From assembly GCA_944470555.2 (NCBI GenBank), contig OX104132.1, positions 2,179,755-2,243,754 on the forward strand: DNA of 64,000 nucleotides. Direction: 5' to 3'. The stretch's first letter is position 1. Each line of letters opens with the position of its first letter. The stretch is from Heterobilharzia americana (Eukaryota; Platyhelminthes; Trematoda; Strigeidida; Schistosomatidae). This document shows positions 29,945-41,524 of the stretch, piece after piece. Made by a program: the position numbers and the translations under genes. A model generated the notes under the pieces. It worked only from the letters and a program-made list of their open reading frames with translations, searched no databases and was not told the origin of the DNA.

Positions 29945-31200
29945 AATGACATCAAATTGAAACGCTACGCATTATCATAGAACAGAGTATAGAAATGGCA
30001 GTCAACTCAACTCTACCTCAACTTCATCCACCTTGAAAAGGCCTTCCTTCAACAGCGTCAACCGAGAAGTAATTTGGCAAGTAGTTACTGCTTCAACACT
30101 ACGGAGTAGCACAAACCTTTATCAATCTCATTCAACAACTATATGAAGACACCATATGCCAAGCAATTCACAATGGGAAGCTCAGTGATGCCTTTGAAGT
30201 GAAGACAGGAAGGAGTAAGACAAGGCTGCCGCCTGCTATCACCTATGATCTTCCTGATTTTGGTCGACTGGATAAGGCAACAAAGAGTAAGGAGCGAGAA
30301 AAGGGAGATACGCTGACTAGACCAGGGAAAAGATCCTAGAAGATTTGAATTTCGCCAACGACTTCGGTCTAATATCGCACAAACTCGAAGATCTACAGGC
30401 AAAATCCAACAAGTTGACAGAAGATGCACGGCAGTGAAGACGACAGACTTCAAGTGAACGTAGAGAAGACAGATGTGATGACGATATCTAACCAACACCA
30501 CCACCAATAACAACAAACTGCAATCACCATCAACAGGAGAAACGTAAAAAAAAGGCCTCTTTCACCTACCTGCCTAGGCAGTATCGTTTGAACTACAGGC
30601 GGCGGTACAGGCACAGACGAGGACGTCAAAGCCAGCCAGGATCGGTAAGACAGCAAGACAGGCGTTCACTAACCTGAAACCAATGTGGAGATCTTCTGCA
30701 CTCAGCATAAACAACAACATCCGGATTTTCAACACCAAGTCAGTGTTGTTATGTGATGGTTCATAAACTTGGCGGGTCACAAAAAAACACTCCCAACAAA
30801 CTGCATACATTCATCGACAACTGCCAACGCTGGCTCGATACTGAAGCTCAGATGGCCAGAAACAGTAAGCGACAAGGAACTCTGGCTGGCGACGAACCAA
30901 CCAACAACCTATCACTCAACAAATATGCAGAAAGAAATGGAGATGGATTGGTCATGCACTGAGAAGACGATTCGGGGACATCACACGCCAGGCCAAGTGT
31001 TCGAATGGAACACAGATGGGAAACGACGAGTTAGGCGTCCGAACAGAGGGTGACATAGAGGAGATCATGTGAGGAAGAAATGAGAGCTTGTGGGCACTCG
31101 TAGAGCCGGGTTGAAAAGATTGCAGAGAAGAGAGTGGAACAGAGACGTGCTACTGAATCCCCATGTTGCACTAGGAACCAAAGGCACAAATAATAATAAT
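29945..31200 (+). mobile_element. RTE family B copy
   Basis: Plus-strand copy: IEQSIE.QSTL (29985), SVNREVIWQ (30055), ICQAIHNGKLSDAFEVKT (30150-30205), LEDLQAKSNKLTE (30380-30420), the TYL block (30565), a GGTGTDEDVK region (30600) and the GKRRVRRPN and CTRNQRHK 3' regions, ending in AATAATAATA. Stops and frameshifts are frequent. Confidence 0.85.
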
Positions 31201-31424
31201 ACTACGTTCCCACCTACTCTTACTCCTCTACCCAATCTAGACTGTACAGATAAGAAGGGAAGATAAATTAACTGGCATAACAGAATATAGACGTTCACGT
31301 GAATAGTAAACATACTTGACAAAGACAAGTATGAATCAGATAAAAATAACGAACTGGGAGATGTCTAGAGTTGTGGATATAAGGAAGGCTGCTGCAACTA
31401 TTCAAGCTTTATATGTCAAAGAGT

Positions 31425-32800
31425 GATTACATCTGCGCCATTGTGACTAACCGATTTCCAGCCATGTCATCAAGAGTTAGTCCTCAACCACTGATTCCTA
31501 TCGTCTTGTAAACCCTAAACATGAATCACACCAGCAGTCAAAGACTTCATCTACTGGTGCGTTGTAGTCTAACCACTCTGAACCTTCTTGAAACTGAATT
31601 CAACTTCCACCACCATGGTACATTGAGGTGAGCAGTGACTCAGCATGTCCAAGGCATCTCATTCGAATAAAGCTCACAACCTCATCAACCAACTAACCTG
31701 TTTTACCGCCTAGTAGCCTTTCGCCTGACCTCAACATTGTTCACGTGGTGATCCCACCAAACGCGAGGAATGCCACAAATACACATCTATGATAAAAGCC
31801 CTGTAACTGCTCCGTATACTCACTCATCCTTTGATTGATAATCAGATATCTTGCCAGTCGACGCCACAGACGACGCAAGCTTATCAATATCAGATGGACT
31901 TTCCCTATCCCAGTTCACATTTCGTCTGCAACCCCCTCAAGTAACTGACGTGGACGATACACTGCACAACTCCGTTCCCTATCATTGGACTAAGAGTACC
32001 TGCAGCAAGACTAGACCTGGGACGACATTTTACATTTCACAAGCGTTAGGGAAATGCATGCCAAATATATACAGATTTCTGCTCAATGCGTTCAGAAGAC
32101 ACTGCATTGAGTCAGCGTCTTCATCCAGCAGGATAATACCATCTGCACACTCCAAGTCTACTAGATGACGTCCATGGAGTAGGTCAGTCCTAGGTAAATC
32201 AGATGTACCTACAGTAATAACCATTAGTATCTCTATAACAAAGTTAAACAAGAACGATGACAGTGGATATCCCTAACGAACACCACTAGCTATCGTCAAT
32301 TCTGATGAAAATTTTCCTTAAGCCTTGACATAGATGCATGAATTCGAGTAGAGACAGCTTTGATAAGCAATTTATGCTTTCTCGGTACTTGCTCTTAAGT
32401 CAGACACACTACCACGATATCTCATGGTCAACGGAGTCAAATACCGCCTTCAAATCAAGAAATATGGAACATGCAGGGCATCAGTAAGTATGCATGTGTT
32501 TGAGGAAGATTTGATTGGTACACCCTAGACCAAATCTGAAACCTGCCTGGTTTTCTCAAGTTTATCGTTTTCTAGCCCCAATAACTATGAACACTAGGAT
32601 CTTGGAGGTGATGTTATAAATGTCGCTAGAAGATTTCTCTCTCTTCTGATAGACTGGAATGTTCAATGATGTAGACCTCCTTTACTCTACTCTGTTATTT
32701 TCTAACTTAATTCTTAAAAAAAATCTGTTGATGAACTACCAGACCCTAATGTTTTACATCGTTTCAGGTTCGTAAAAGCTGGATGCTGTAGGCTAGTTGA
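31425..32800 (-). mobile_element. older, strongly diverged RTE family A relative
   Basis: Minus strand carries the same block order as family A: the C-terminal region (31425-31800), then an RT piece at 32030-32251 whose YADD motif is altered to CADG (DLECADGIILLDEDADSMQC), and LRHDL-type segments to 32790. Divergence from 7068-10999 is much greater than between other copies, so it represents an earlier wave or subfamily. Confidence 0.72.
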
Positions 32801-33034
32801 CACATACATTTAACCCGAAGATGATAAGGGAAATAGGGCAGGGATACTAGGTACAAAAGATCGCTAACTCAATGCACCCTTTCTATTATAGTAAACAGAT
32901 ACAGATTACATTCAACATATGTGTAGAACAGACTAAACTATTAGTCCCTATAGAGATCACTTGCGAACAGTCTAATTCATACTCTACATGTTTCTTTCTT
33001 CAATATTACTCAACATTACTTTAGAAGATGTTAA

Positions 33035-33345
33035 TGAGTGAATACATCTATGCTACTGAGACCGACTTTTAGTCATGTCACTAATAATGCTCATCAACTG
33101 ATTTGTATTATTTGGCAGACCCCAACTAGGCGGTCTATACTTCCCTAAATAGCTCAGACTTCATACACCAATACCATAATCTTGGTTAGAACACTATCAC
33201 CCCTTTTACAACCTACTCCAACTTACCCTGCTATGGCAAAATCACCTAGTCAGTGGCTTCAAATGTCCAGCAAATGTCTCAGACACCTCAGTCGACTATA
33301 GTTGACAACCTCATTGACCGGTTGACCTTCTATCTAGGCTATGTG
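33035..33345 (-). mobile_element. diverged family A C-terminal fragment
   Basis: Blocks such as AGACTTCATACACCAATACC, TCAGTCGACTATAGTTGACA and ACCTCATTGACCGGTTGACC match the C-terminal part of the older family A relative on the minus strand. A further scrap of the same region is at 33885-33995. Confidence 0.6.
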
Positions 33346-33552
33346 TTATTCATCCTGCTGTTCAAACATATCTAGGAAGAGGGGGAAAAAAACCCCAATG
33401 ATACTACATGTAAGGATTCCAGCTTACATTACTCAATGTTTTAGTCATAAATATTACCCACAGTCTACTTAATTAGCATTCAGAACTAAAACATCACAGC
33501 GTTTAACAGAACACAAAGTCAAGAACTAAGAAGAACTGGAGATGTTTAACAG

Positions 33553-33705
33553 CTTGATGACTGACTAGCTGACTGGCTGACTGACTGACTGACTGCCTGA
33601 CTGACTGACTGACTGACTGACTGAGACTGACTGACTGACTGACTGACTGACTGACTGACTGACTGACTGACTGACTGACTCACTCACTCACTCACTCACT
33701 CACTG
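33553..33705. repeat. CTGA then CTCA tetranucleotide array
   Basis: Roughly 30 CTGA-type units with a few variants, then about six CTCA units. Same unit as 14367-14473 and 24665-25690. Confidence 0.92.
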
Positions 33706-34109
33706 ATAAAATCGACGTGGAGGCTCACACATAAGTGTATCACTTGAAGTTGTCACACACTTCACCGTGGTAGTGCACAAACAACACGTGGTGGATAGAA
33801 AAAAGACTGATGTCATCAAAGTAGACAGAGAAGATAACACATAGTGTGAATATATATTTGAACCTTAAAAGATATCGAAGAGTGAATACATCTCTACGCC
33901 ATTGCAATCAAATTTCAACTAGTTAACTAACAGTCTTCACCTACTAAATGCTTTCATCTACAGGACCCCGACTAGGCAGCAGTCTACATATCCTTATACA
34001 TTTCAGGTTCATTTCTGAAGAAAAGATATTTGTAGTGTGAGGTTTGTGGTTACAGTTGCGCTATATCGTGGATTAACAGTAGTCCCTGACTGTTAACCTG
34101 AGCTGTAAA

Positions 34110-34640
34110 GGGCCTTGTAGACTGCCTGGTTGAGTTCCTCGAGATGATAGCAATCAATGACTGAGGAATCTTGGTGAGATAGCCGCCAATCTATCGAATG
34201 ATAAGTATACTGCGGTGAAGTCCATTCTCCCTGTTATAATACGGCTGTGAAACATGGCAGTTGAAAGTGGAAGACATGAGGTGACTAAAAGGTTTTGATC
34301 ATAGGTGACTCCGTAGCATTGCTCGTGTTTTTTGGAACCACCATGTGAGCAATGTTCAGGACAGGCGAAGGATACCATGCAGAAAGAATGCTAAGGCTTG
34401 CAAATGTACTGCTCATGCCAATTCACCGTATATATCAAGGTGCCCATGTTAGGAGGAGATTAAAGAGGGTTCACAGTGGCCAGACAAAGATGCGGCAACA
34501 GATGATGAAGTCTCGTACTGTTGATTTGAGTCACGTTGCGAGGGATATAGACTGCGTTGCTGAGTTCCCCCAAACAAAAGGAATCAGTGATTGAGGACAC
34601 TTGGTGACAATGTCTGGGGATCGACGAAAATCGAGGAGCC
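34110..34640 (+). mobile_element. diverged family A C-terminal fragment, plus strand
   Basis: Contains a TACGGCTGTGAAACATGGCA (YGCETW codons) block near 34240, VEDMR near 34270, VSNVQ at 34347 and RRRLKRVHSGQTKMRQQMMK near 34452-34511, equivalent to GGQTKTWHQCMK. Several frame breaks. Confidence 0.7.
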
Positions 34641-35039
34641 GCATTCACCCTCTGACATCCTATAAAGCTGGAATATTCGCATTAACCGTTACTTCTTTAA
34701 ATGTTTTATTCGCTCACACCACTTTATCTACTTTGTTATCATACCTTTGCTATCCATCTGTTCTTTGTGCACCAATGCGAAGTCTGTGGGAACTTGAGGT
34801 AATGCACCTGTGTGCAAGGTTCTACGCTGATTTCGTCCTTTTATCTATCCGGACCATTTAACTCTGTACCACTGGCCGAATAGTTCACACATTCATCGTG
34901 TAACCTAAACGTCCTGAGTTCAATCCTCAGTGGGGTCATGGATCCCCAGTCAAAATTCATCTCTGAAAATGATGATATTCTTCAACAACAACAACAACAT
35001 CAATAAACGAAACGTGAACAGATTGATCAATGTACAATG

Positions 35040-35120
35040 TTGATCAGTTCTGCACACAATAGTTATCATAATAATAATAATAATAATACTAATAACAATG
35101 ATAATCATAATGGATCACTG
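35040..35120. repeat. AAT trinucleotide run
   Basis: About seven ATA/AAT units with variants at 35068-35090, also present in the right arm of the duplication in reverse complement (59540-59562). Confidence 0.8.
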
Positions 35121-35344
35121 ACTTGTTGATCAAAGTATCTTTATGCTACATGTTGAAAATAAGAAACGATGGAACACCACAATAGAAATGAAACGAAAAC
35201 AATTTCACATATCATATTGTGTGGTTGAGTGAACCGAATTGATTGGCCTGTGTGTTGGCTTATAGTCTCCTGTACTGATGGATACCTTGATATTGCTTGA
35301 CTGTGAATTATATTTTGGAGATGGGTAACCGTTAACTGTGAGAT

Positions 35345-35520
35345 GTAGCTTGATGCTCGTTTCATGTTATGTGGATCTCGTCGTCAGCTGAGTGTACCTG
35401 CCCACTGGTAGTCACCAGTGTTCTTCCCCACCATCACACCAGTCGAACCCACCACTGAACTCATCAAATCAGAGAGCGTAATCCACTCACTCAATCAAAG
35501 AGTCATGATAACCATGATTT
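35345..35520 (-). repeat. Sm-alpha-like repeat in left arm, minus strand
   Basis: Minus strand: GATTACGCTCTCTGATTTGA head, GGTACACTCAGCTGACGACG, AGATCCACATAACATGAAAC and GAGCATCAAG. CTGACGA is present; stem II is altered and the arm copy at 59105-59300 has ACGAAACGAGC at the same place. Confidence 0.72.
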
Positions 35521-35599
35521 GTAATTAAATAATCATAACTCTTAGAAGGAATCAATTTGTAATAATAAGCATCACAAAATCGATAAACTTACTCCTAAA

Positions 35600-35755
35600 C
35601 CTATAACCTCTATGGCTATCCCGAGTTGGATGGAGTTCTTTCTGTTGGAGAAAACATTGGTGAATGTGAAGCAGTTACATCCAGTTGACGAGTCCCAAGT
35701 AGGATTAAATATGCGACGACCTGTATCCCACTACTAGTCGCATTATCCATCATTA
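35600..35755 (+). repeat. Sm-alpha-like repeat in left arm, plus strand
   Basis: TTACATCCAGTTGACGAGTC, CCAAGTAGGATTAAATATGC and ACCTGTATCCCACTACTAG. Core mutated (TTGACGA; GGATTAAAT for GGACGAAAC), so not catalytic. Mirrored at 58870-59015. Confidence 0.75.
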
Positions 35756-35868
35756 ACTATTATACAAGAATTATTTTTGTTGCTTGATCTTCGTAATCGA
35801 TGTGCAACTCAGTAGTTTATGTAGATGAGTCACATGTTCGACCACTTCCCCATTTACTGTGATTTGGG

Positions 35869-35871
<3 letters not shown>

Positions 35872-35925
<54 letters not shown>
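35872..35925. repeat. GCCA tetranucleotide microsatellite
   Basis: About 13 GCCA units. The right arm of the duplication holds only about seven (58709-58740), so the array changed length after the duplication. Produces spurious QPAS-repeat open frames. Confidence 0.95.
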
Positions 35926-35926
<1 letters not shown>

Positions 35927-36464
35927 AGTAGTTTCACTACTCATGAGACAAAAGGTATGGCTTATTACCTGTCTACTGCACAAGGTGACGAATCGCATCT
36001 CCTTCTTCTATCATACTCCTTCGTTTCTCCGTCATTCGATACTTTCCTTCCAACTTTACAGTCCATGGAATTAGTAACACCTGCTTGTGATAAGGAATAT
36101 ATTATTCGTGTGAGATGGACTTGGAAAGTTTTGAAGGAGGTTAAAGAGGAGTAGACAGTCAATCGATGAAATTTCTGTCCACTGAAAGAAATATACACCA
36201 CGTTGAGTAGTATGTTGTTGCTTGTTTGACAAAATGTTTAGTGTACTTTTGAGGTTTGTGGGGATAGATTGATTCATTACAGACTGATATCAATTCGAAA
36301 GCCGTTGGAAAACTTTGACTGATGGTCACTTATCTCATTATGTGACTGCTCAGCAGTTCACACATGAACCCGTCTGAGATTGAATTGATGTCAATCCGTG
36401 ATGAGTACCACCTTGAAATCAATAAATCACCACAAACGAATAATCCTCATAAGAGTCTTGGTGA

Positions 36465-36570
36465 AAATATCATCGGTGAGTATGAAGCCGATACATCCAG
36501 CTGACGAGTCCCAAATAGGACGAAACGTGCATCAACCTAGATCCCACTGCTAGCCACTAACAATCATTAA
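36465..36570 (+). repeat. Sm-alpha-like hammerhead repeat with best-kept core
   Basis: TACATCCAGCTGACGAGTCC, CAAATAGGACGAAACGTGCA and TCAACCTAGATCCC. It keeps CTGANGA, a stem II with loop CAAATA, GAAA and a following ATC; stem I (ATCCAG) meets CTAGAT after a two-base insertion, and stem III is weak. Of the copies in the window this is closest to a functional hammerhead. Confidence 0.8.
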
Positions 36571-36639
36571 ACACACTTGTATTCAGTTTGAATGTTTGTG
36601 GGGATATATTGATTGCAGGTTGAAGTATTCTAACTATGG

Positions 36640-36780
36640 AGTGACACCAGTTCGGTCCTTCACGGCGTTGTAGGTGCACATCGCTGAGAAGTCTAATACT
36701 ACGACGAGGCAGATGTCCAGTGCTCCTTTCAAATCATATCAGTCCGTGATAAATGCTACTTTGAAACCACTTAAGCAGTT
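36640..36780 (+). mobile_element. tRNA-like SINE fragment (family T2)
   Basis: GGTGCACATCGCTGAGAAGT, CTAATACTACGACGAGGCAG and TCAGTCCGTGATAAATGCTA match the 3' half of family T2. Confidence 0.6.
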
Positions 36781-37127
36781 TTTTTTGTATCATCAGCAAC
36801 TATCATTAAGTCACAAGAAGTACTGTCTTCTTTTATATTGGTAAACTATTGAACCTAGTCGACATTATATAGAATCCAGTAAGGTCACCCAGTTATGAAA
36901 CGTATAGATTAAAAGATGAACCATTAGACACTACTACGTCGTGATAGAAACCGGCGTAAGTCGAAATCAACATTGGAGGTTATCAGCCTCTGAAGTAGAA
37001 GTTTTGAACTGTCACCTTGACTTAATGTGGGCGAAAAAACCTCATTCGAAAATTTTGTCCTTCAGCTGACCAATCAAAATAAACATCCAACCTCTGACCT
37101 AATGGATTTATTTTCTGAGGAAACACA

Positions 37128-37625
37128 TCATCATCCATCCAGATCAACATGGAATAAGGTCTTCATTACTGCGTAACGGTCCCACTTGCCACACCTCATA
37201 TCACTACATCAAGTAGAAAGGCAATGAAGTCCAAAATGAAGATAAGAGAATTCAGTTAGAAGAAATATAAAGTACGAAAAGAGAGAAAGGAAGAATGAGA
37301 AAGTGGTGGGAGTCGGTATAGTGTAGTTAAGATGAGGATAATGTGTGTGGGGATACATCTGTACCACTGACATCGGTTCTCAGACATGTGGTCACCTACA
37401 GTCAGTCTCCAACCACTGCTTTCTCTTGTCCCGCGGATCCCACTTAGTCTGCATCGCCCACCTACATGGCTCAAATCAACAGTCACAGACTTCATACATT
37501 GGTGTCATGTTTTAGTTTGCCCACCTCCACCCTTTTTCCAGCCTCGACCTACTTCAGCCAACATTGTGTGATGAGGCAATCGACGACTAGACATATGTAA
37601 CACGTGTCCCAATCATCTCATGCGG
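37128..37625 (-). mobile_element. RTE family A 3' fragment, GDHMSENRCQW subfamily
   Basis: Minus-strand 3' end beginning with CATCCAGATCAACATGGAAT and running to the codons of LRWLGH (truncated at about 37625). The open frame 37256-37495 reads MKSVTVDLSHVGGRCRLSGI and ETVGDHMSENRCQW-like residues, which differ from GDMAQNRSQW of the full-length copy, marking a separate subfamily with copies at 39360, 43345 and 46733. Confidence 0.85.
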
Positions 37626-37639
37626 AGATGTGTATCCGG

Positions 37640-37955
37640 TGAGTGTGGATACGTTGAGACCTGAAGCCTGACATAATTAAAATGAGGTTAGGATGTTTAT
37701 ATTGCAGTATGCAGACAACCCACACTACTACTACTACTGCAGTGGGCGTTGCTGATAACAATGGAATAAGTAGCATATGTTGAGAGGGTGTCAGGAATCA
37801 TAGGGAATTACCAGCAATAGGTAAGGTTTCTGCTAAGCGTAACGCAAGGGATACAGCAGGCGTATTACAGTGGATGCTACTAATAATAATGTATCAAGAG
37901 CAAATCAAGAGAGAAACAGAAGAGGAAACGAGGCACATTTGCCAATGACGGTTTA
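37640..37955. other. intronic stretch without recognised features
   Basis: Short CTA run at 37722-37737; otherwise I identify nothing between the family A and family B fragments. Confidence 0.5.
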
Positions 37956-37959
37956 GTGC

Positions 37960-38750
37960 AAGGTGGGCTGGAAGTGGAGCATAGGGCTTCAGTAGCACGT
38001 CTCCATTTCACTCTCTTCTCTGCAGTCTTTACAAACTGGCGCCACCACTGCCCACAACCTTTCATTTCTTTCTCATGTGATCTCCTCCGTGTTACCCTCA
38101 GCTCAGATGCTCAACTCGTCCTTTCCTCTTTGGATTCCACTCGACGCACTAGCTTGACATGTGACGTCTCCAGTCTACTTTCTCAGTGTAAGCACAATCC
38201 ATCTCCACTTTCCCCTTTTGCATATTTGTTGAGTGATAGGTTTTTGGTTGATTCGTTGTCAGCCAGTCAGAGTTCGTTGCTGCTTATTCTTTCTCGCCAT
38301 CTGATCTTCAGTATCGAGTGAGCGTAGGTGGCAGTTGTTGATGAATATCTGTAGTTTGTTGGAAACGCCTTTCGTAACGCGCCAAGTTTCTGAAGCATCA
38401 CACAGCAGCACTGACTTGACTGGATTGGTGTTGAAAATCCGTATCTTGCTGTCTTTCCGATACTGGTTTTGACATCCTCGTCTGTACCACCACCGCCGCC
38501 TGTAATTGAAACGATGCTCCCACGCGTAGGTAGGTGAAAGAGGTTACCTTCTTTAGGTTTCTCCCGTTGATGGTGATTCGTACCTCTTGTTGTTGATGCT
38601 GTTGTTGGTTGGGTATCATCATCACCTCTGTCTTCTCTACATTCACTTGAAGTCCCATCTTCACTGACCTGCCTCTTCTGTCAACATTAAACAGAAATCA
38701 TCGGGGAAATCGAAATCTTCTAGGCTCTTTTCATCGGTCCATCGTAGGCT
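37960..38750 (-). mobile_element. RTE family B copy
   Basis: Minus-strand copy from GGAACATAGGGCTTC-equivalent sequence (the tail itself is missing) to the LQVNVEKTEVMMIPNQQQ codons at about 38660 and the DFDF region at 38720-38745. The TYL block is at 38525-38540. Confidence 0.82.
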
Positions 38751-39097
38751 ATTACCACTACTACTACTACTCGCACTGCTGATTTAGTAAATAAATTATT
38801 CAACATATAGATACATATGTATATAAATATATCAACGGGAAAGAAAACGAATCAGTTATGCATTACTTTACACAACTACACTATAATTACATAGAAATTA
38901 TGTTTAAGTAACACAAAACCTTTGTAGTATATCATAATTGTATATAGAGATTCGGGATAGACAAAGCAGAACAAAGAAAATATCCAAACTGGAGGTCAAC
39001 AAAGCAAAAGGTAGTCAACAATTATTTTTGTTATTTTATGTCATGTTACCTTGAACTGGATTGGAGATAAGGCAACAGAATTACATCATAATTTGTG

Positions 39098-39166
39098 ATT
39101 ATTATTATTATTATTACTATTATTATTATTTGTCTCTTGGGTTTCTAGTGGAACATAGGGCTTAAA
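39098..39166 (-). mobile_element. RTE family B 3' tip with TTA tail
   Basis: Only the tail (TTATTATTATTATTACTATT) and TTTGTCTCTTGGGTTTCTAG plus TGGAACATAGGGCTT are present, a ~40 bp insertion piece. Its upstream flank resembles that of the 40276 copy. Confidence 0.75.
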
Positions 39167-39359
39167 GTGAAAAAGGAATCCTTCAATCCCAGCAACTAGT
39201 CTAGTCGCTGTACATATAAGTCTAACTAAATTACCATTGTGATGACGTTTATCATGTGATTTTCTAATTCGCTTACAATACTCACTGGTACGTGATTGAA
39301 AGAGTGTACAACCACCCACCCGATTATGCGCACCGACATCAACTCAATAACAGATGAGA

Positions 39360-39760
39360 CTGGGCCGAGGTGGCCAGACTAAAATATGACACTAATGTAT
39401 GAGGTCTCTGACTGTTGATTTGAGCCATGTAGGTGGGCGATGCAGACTAAGTGGGATCCGCGGGACAAGAGAAAGCAGTGGTTGGAGACTGACTGTAGGT
39501 GACCACATGTCTGAGAACCGATGTCAGTGGTGCAGATGTATCCCCACACACATTATCCTCATCTTAACGACACTATACCGAATCTCACCATTTTGTCACT
39601 CCTCTTTTCTTTCTTCTCGTGTTTCGTATTTCTTTTGCCTGCATTCTCTTATCTTCGTCCTTCACCTCACTACCTCTCTACTTGATGTAGTGATATGAAG
39701 TGTGGCAAGTGGGATCGTTACTCAGTAATGCTTGGTCCTATGTTGGTATTGATTGATTGA
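39360..39760 (+). mobile_element. RTE family A 3' fragment, GDHMSENRCQW subfamily
   Basis: Plus strand starts in the GRGGQTK.. codons and ends with TTGGTATTGATTGATTGACC, a TTGA-type tail. Open frame 39399-39698 carries VDLSHVGGRCRLSGIRGTRE and GDHMSENRCQW. Confidence 0.85.
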
Positions 39761-39794
39761 CCACTGAAACCTGTGAAACATTAGATGATGCTCC

Positions 39795-40258
39795 ATGACT
39801 GGACTACTGCAAGCACTCTCTATTTGATAATAAGGAGTGAAGTGGTGGGATGTTTCGACAGCTTCACTTACTCGGAAGTTGCATTAGCCCGAATGGTTTG
39901 GTTACCGAGGAAATCGCAGCAGGGATACAGAGGTTCCACTTGCCATTTGCCAGTGTGCCTCTTCCGTGGCACCGACTAGCGATATATCCGACTACCTATC
40001 GAAGAACGAGTATACTGAGTCACAGTTTACTCTCTCCTATTGCACGTCTGTGGGACGACTTTCAAAAGTAGAAAACATGAAGCGATAATAACGTTTTGAT
40101 CACAGATGTCTTCATAGCATTGCTTGCGTTTGATGGAAGCACTGTGTGAGCAATGTTGAAGTCAGGCGAAAAACACTAGACAAGACAGGCTGACAAGCCA
40201 ACTCATGAGGTTGTGAACCTACACCGACTTAGATGGCTTGGACATGTACTGCGCAACA
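39795..40258 (+). mobile_element. diverged family A C-terminal fragment
   Basis: Begins with codons like SEVVGCFDSFTY..., continues with PNGLVTEEIAAGIQ, a degenerate YGCETW region, VSNVEVRRK and LRRLDMACTAQ, ends near GCGCAACAGAATAAAATC. More diverged than the adjacent 39360 piece, and apparently older. Confidence 0.7.
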
Positions 40259-40275
40259 GAATAAAATCATAACTT

Positions 40276-40278
40276 GTG

Positions 40279-40314
<36 letters not shown>

Positions 40315-40930
40315 TATTATTATTATTATTATTATTATTATTTGTCTCTTGGGTTCCTAGTGGAACATAGGGCTTCAGTAGCACGTATCCAGTGCACTCT
40401 GTTCTCTGCAATCTTTCGAACCTGGCTCCAGGACTGCCCACAAGCCCTCATTTCCTCCTCGCATGATCTCCTCCATGTCACTCTCATCTGGGACGCCCAA
40501 CTAGTCGCCTCCCATCTGGGTTACACTCGACGCCATGACCTGGCGCGTGATGTCCCCAGTCGGCATTCTCAGTGTATGCACAATCCATCTCCACTTCCTT
40601 CCACTGCATATTTGTTGAGCGATAGGTTGTTGGTTGGTTCCTTGCCAGAGTCAGTTCCTTGTTGATGATTCTTTCTCATCATCCACTCGATCTTCACTAA
40701 CGAGCCGGCATAGGCCAGGTACTCGAGTGTAACCCAGATGGGAAACGACGAGTTGGGCGTCCCAGCTGAGCGTGACATGGAGGAGATCGTGTGAGGAAGA
40801 AATGAGAGCTTGTGGGCAGTCCTGGAGCCAAAAGTTCAAAAGTTTGCAGGAAACAGAGTGCACTGGAGACGTGCTACTGAAGCCCTGTATGTTCCATTAG
40901 GAACCCAAGGGAGAAATAACAATAATAATA
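40276..40930. mobile_element. head-to-head inverted pair of RTE family B 3' ends (imperfect palindrome)
   Basis: Left part (40343-40715) is minus-strand and right part (40716-40925) plus-strand family B. Both carry 3' termini facing outward, and simple repeats of TAA/TTA type bound the pair. The overlapping ~210 bp arms share unusual variants (GTGTAACCCAGATGG, CAGTCCTGGAGCCA, AACAGAGTGCACTGGA) not seen in the other copies, so one arm seems to be a local inverted copy of the other. The spacer is ~175 bp. Confidence 0.82.
40283..40342. repeat. TAA array joined to TTA array
   Basis: Ten TAA-type units run directly into ten TTA-type units, a self-complementary microsatellite at the left end of the palindrome. 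Confidence 0.92.
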
Positions 40931-41524
40931 ATAATAGTTAGGAAATGTCTGATTAACTTAGATAGTAGTATACAACACTCCTCAACAATGCCTAACTATG
41001 ACGTTGGTAGCAATGAAAGCCAGGACCATTAGGTCTCATGGTGACCATCTTCACATTATACCTTTTCCATAAGATGGACTGATATCATTATGATGATGTT
41101 ATGTTCTCTGAACTGGATGATTTAATCCGGAAGTTGTCATCATTGTCATTCTAGACGACATCATCAGTACCAATATAAACTTCAGAAAATAATCACCTAC
41201 AGTTACAACAGCCCTACACGTGTAATTGGTTGTTTCTGTCAAAGTGTTATCCTCGTCTCTCTATTTATTTCAACTGTTTATCTTGTTGACATGAACTTTA
41301 TCCTTCTTAGACAATGTCAATATGTGTGCTGATAGCTGACTGATATGAATGCCAAAAGTTTAAACATTCTCTGACATTCCTTAGATTTTCTCTATCCATC
41401 CAACATTTTCACAGTTTTCCGTATACGCTGATATCATATGTCATAACACTTCAATGCTATTTGATACTTATGTCAACCGATATGAAGAAGGCGACCACTC
41501 TGTCCAATATGGTGTTTTTCGAAG
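40931..41524. other. intronic stretch without recognised features
   Basis: AT-rich, no element block or coding signature seen. It includes AACTTGAGAAA-type sequence (41095-41195) that reappears in diverged form at 48420-48560, perhaps a further low-copy repeat. Confidence 0.45.

Larger units (their letters stand above)
34953..36434 (+). repeat. left arm of a ~1.47 kb inverted duplication
   Basis: This stretch, read on the plus strand, is almost identical to the minus strand of 58200-59672, by eye around 97 percent over unique-looking sequence. The match begins at TTCATCTCTGAAAATGATGA and ends near AAATCAATAAATCACCA. It includes two Sm-alpha-like repeats and a GCCA microsatellite, which are at the same relative places in both arms, so the arms come from one event and not from independent insertions. 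Arms are 21.8 kb apart. Confidence 0.95.

Noticed and set aside
35825..36154. Open frame with QPAS repeats, mirrored at 58564-58788
   Set aside because: Caused by the GCCA microsatellite in the duplicated arms; conservation between arms reflects recent DNA duplication and not protein selection.
36071..36277. 68-codon frame conserved in both duplicated arms
   Set aside because: The arms are so similar at DNA level that any frame would be conserved. It has no motif, and the frame diverges at a small rearrangement in the right arm.
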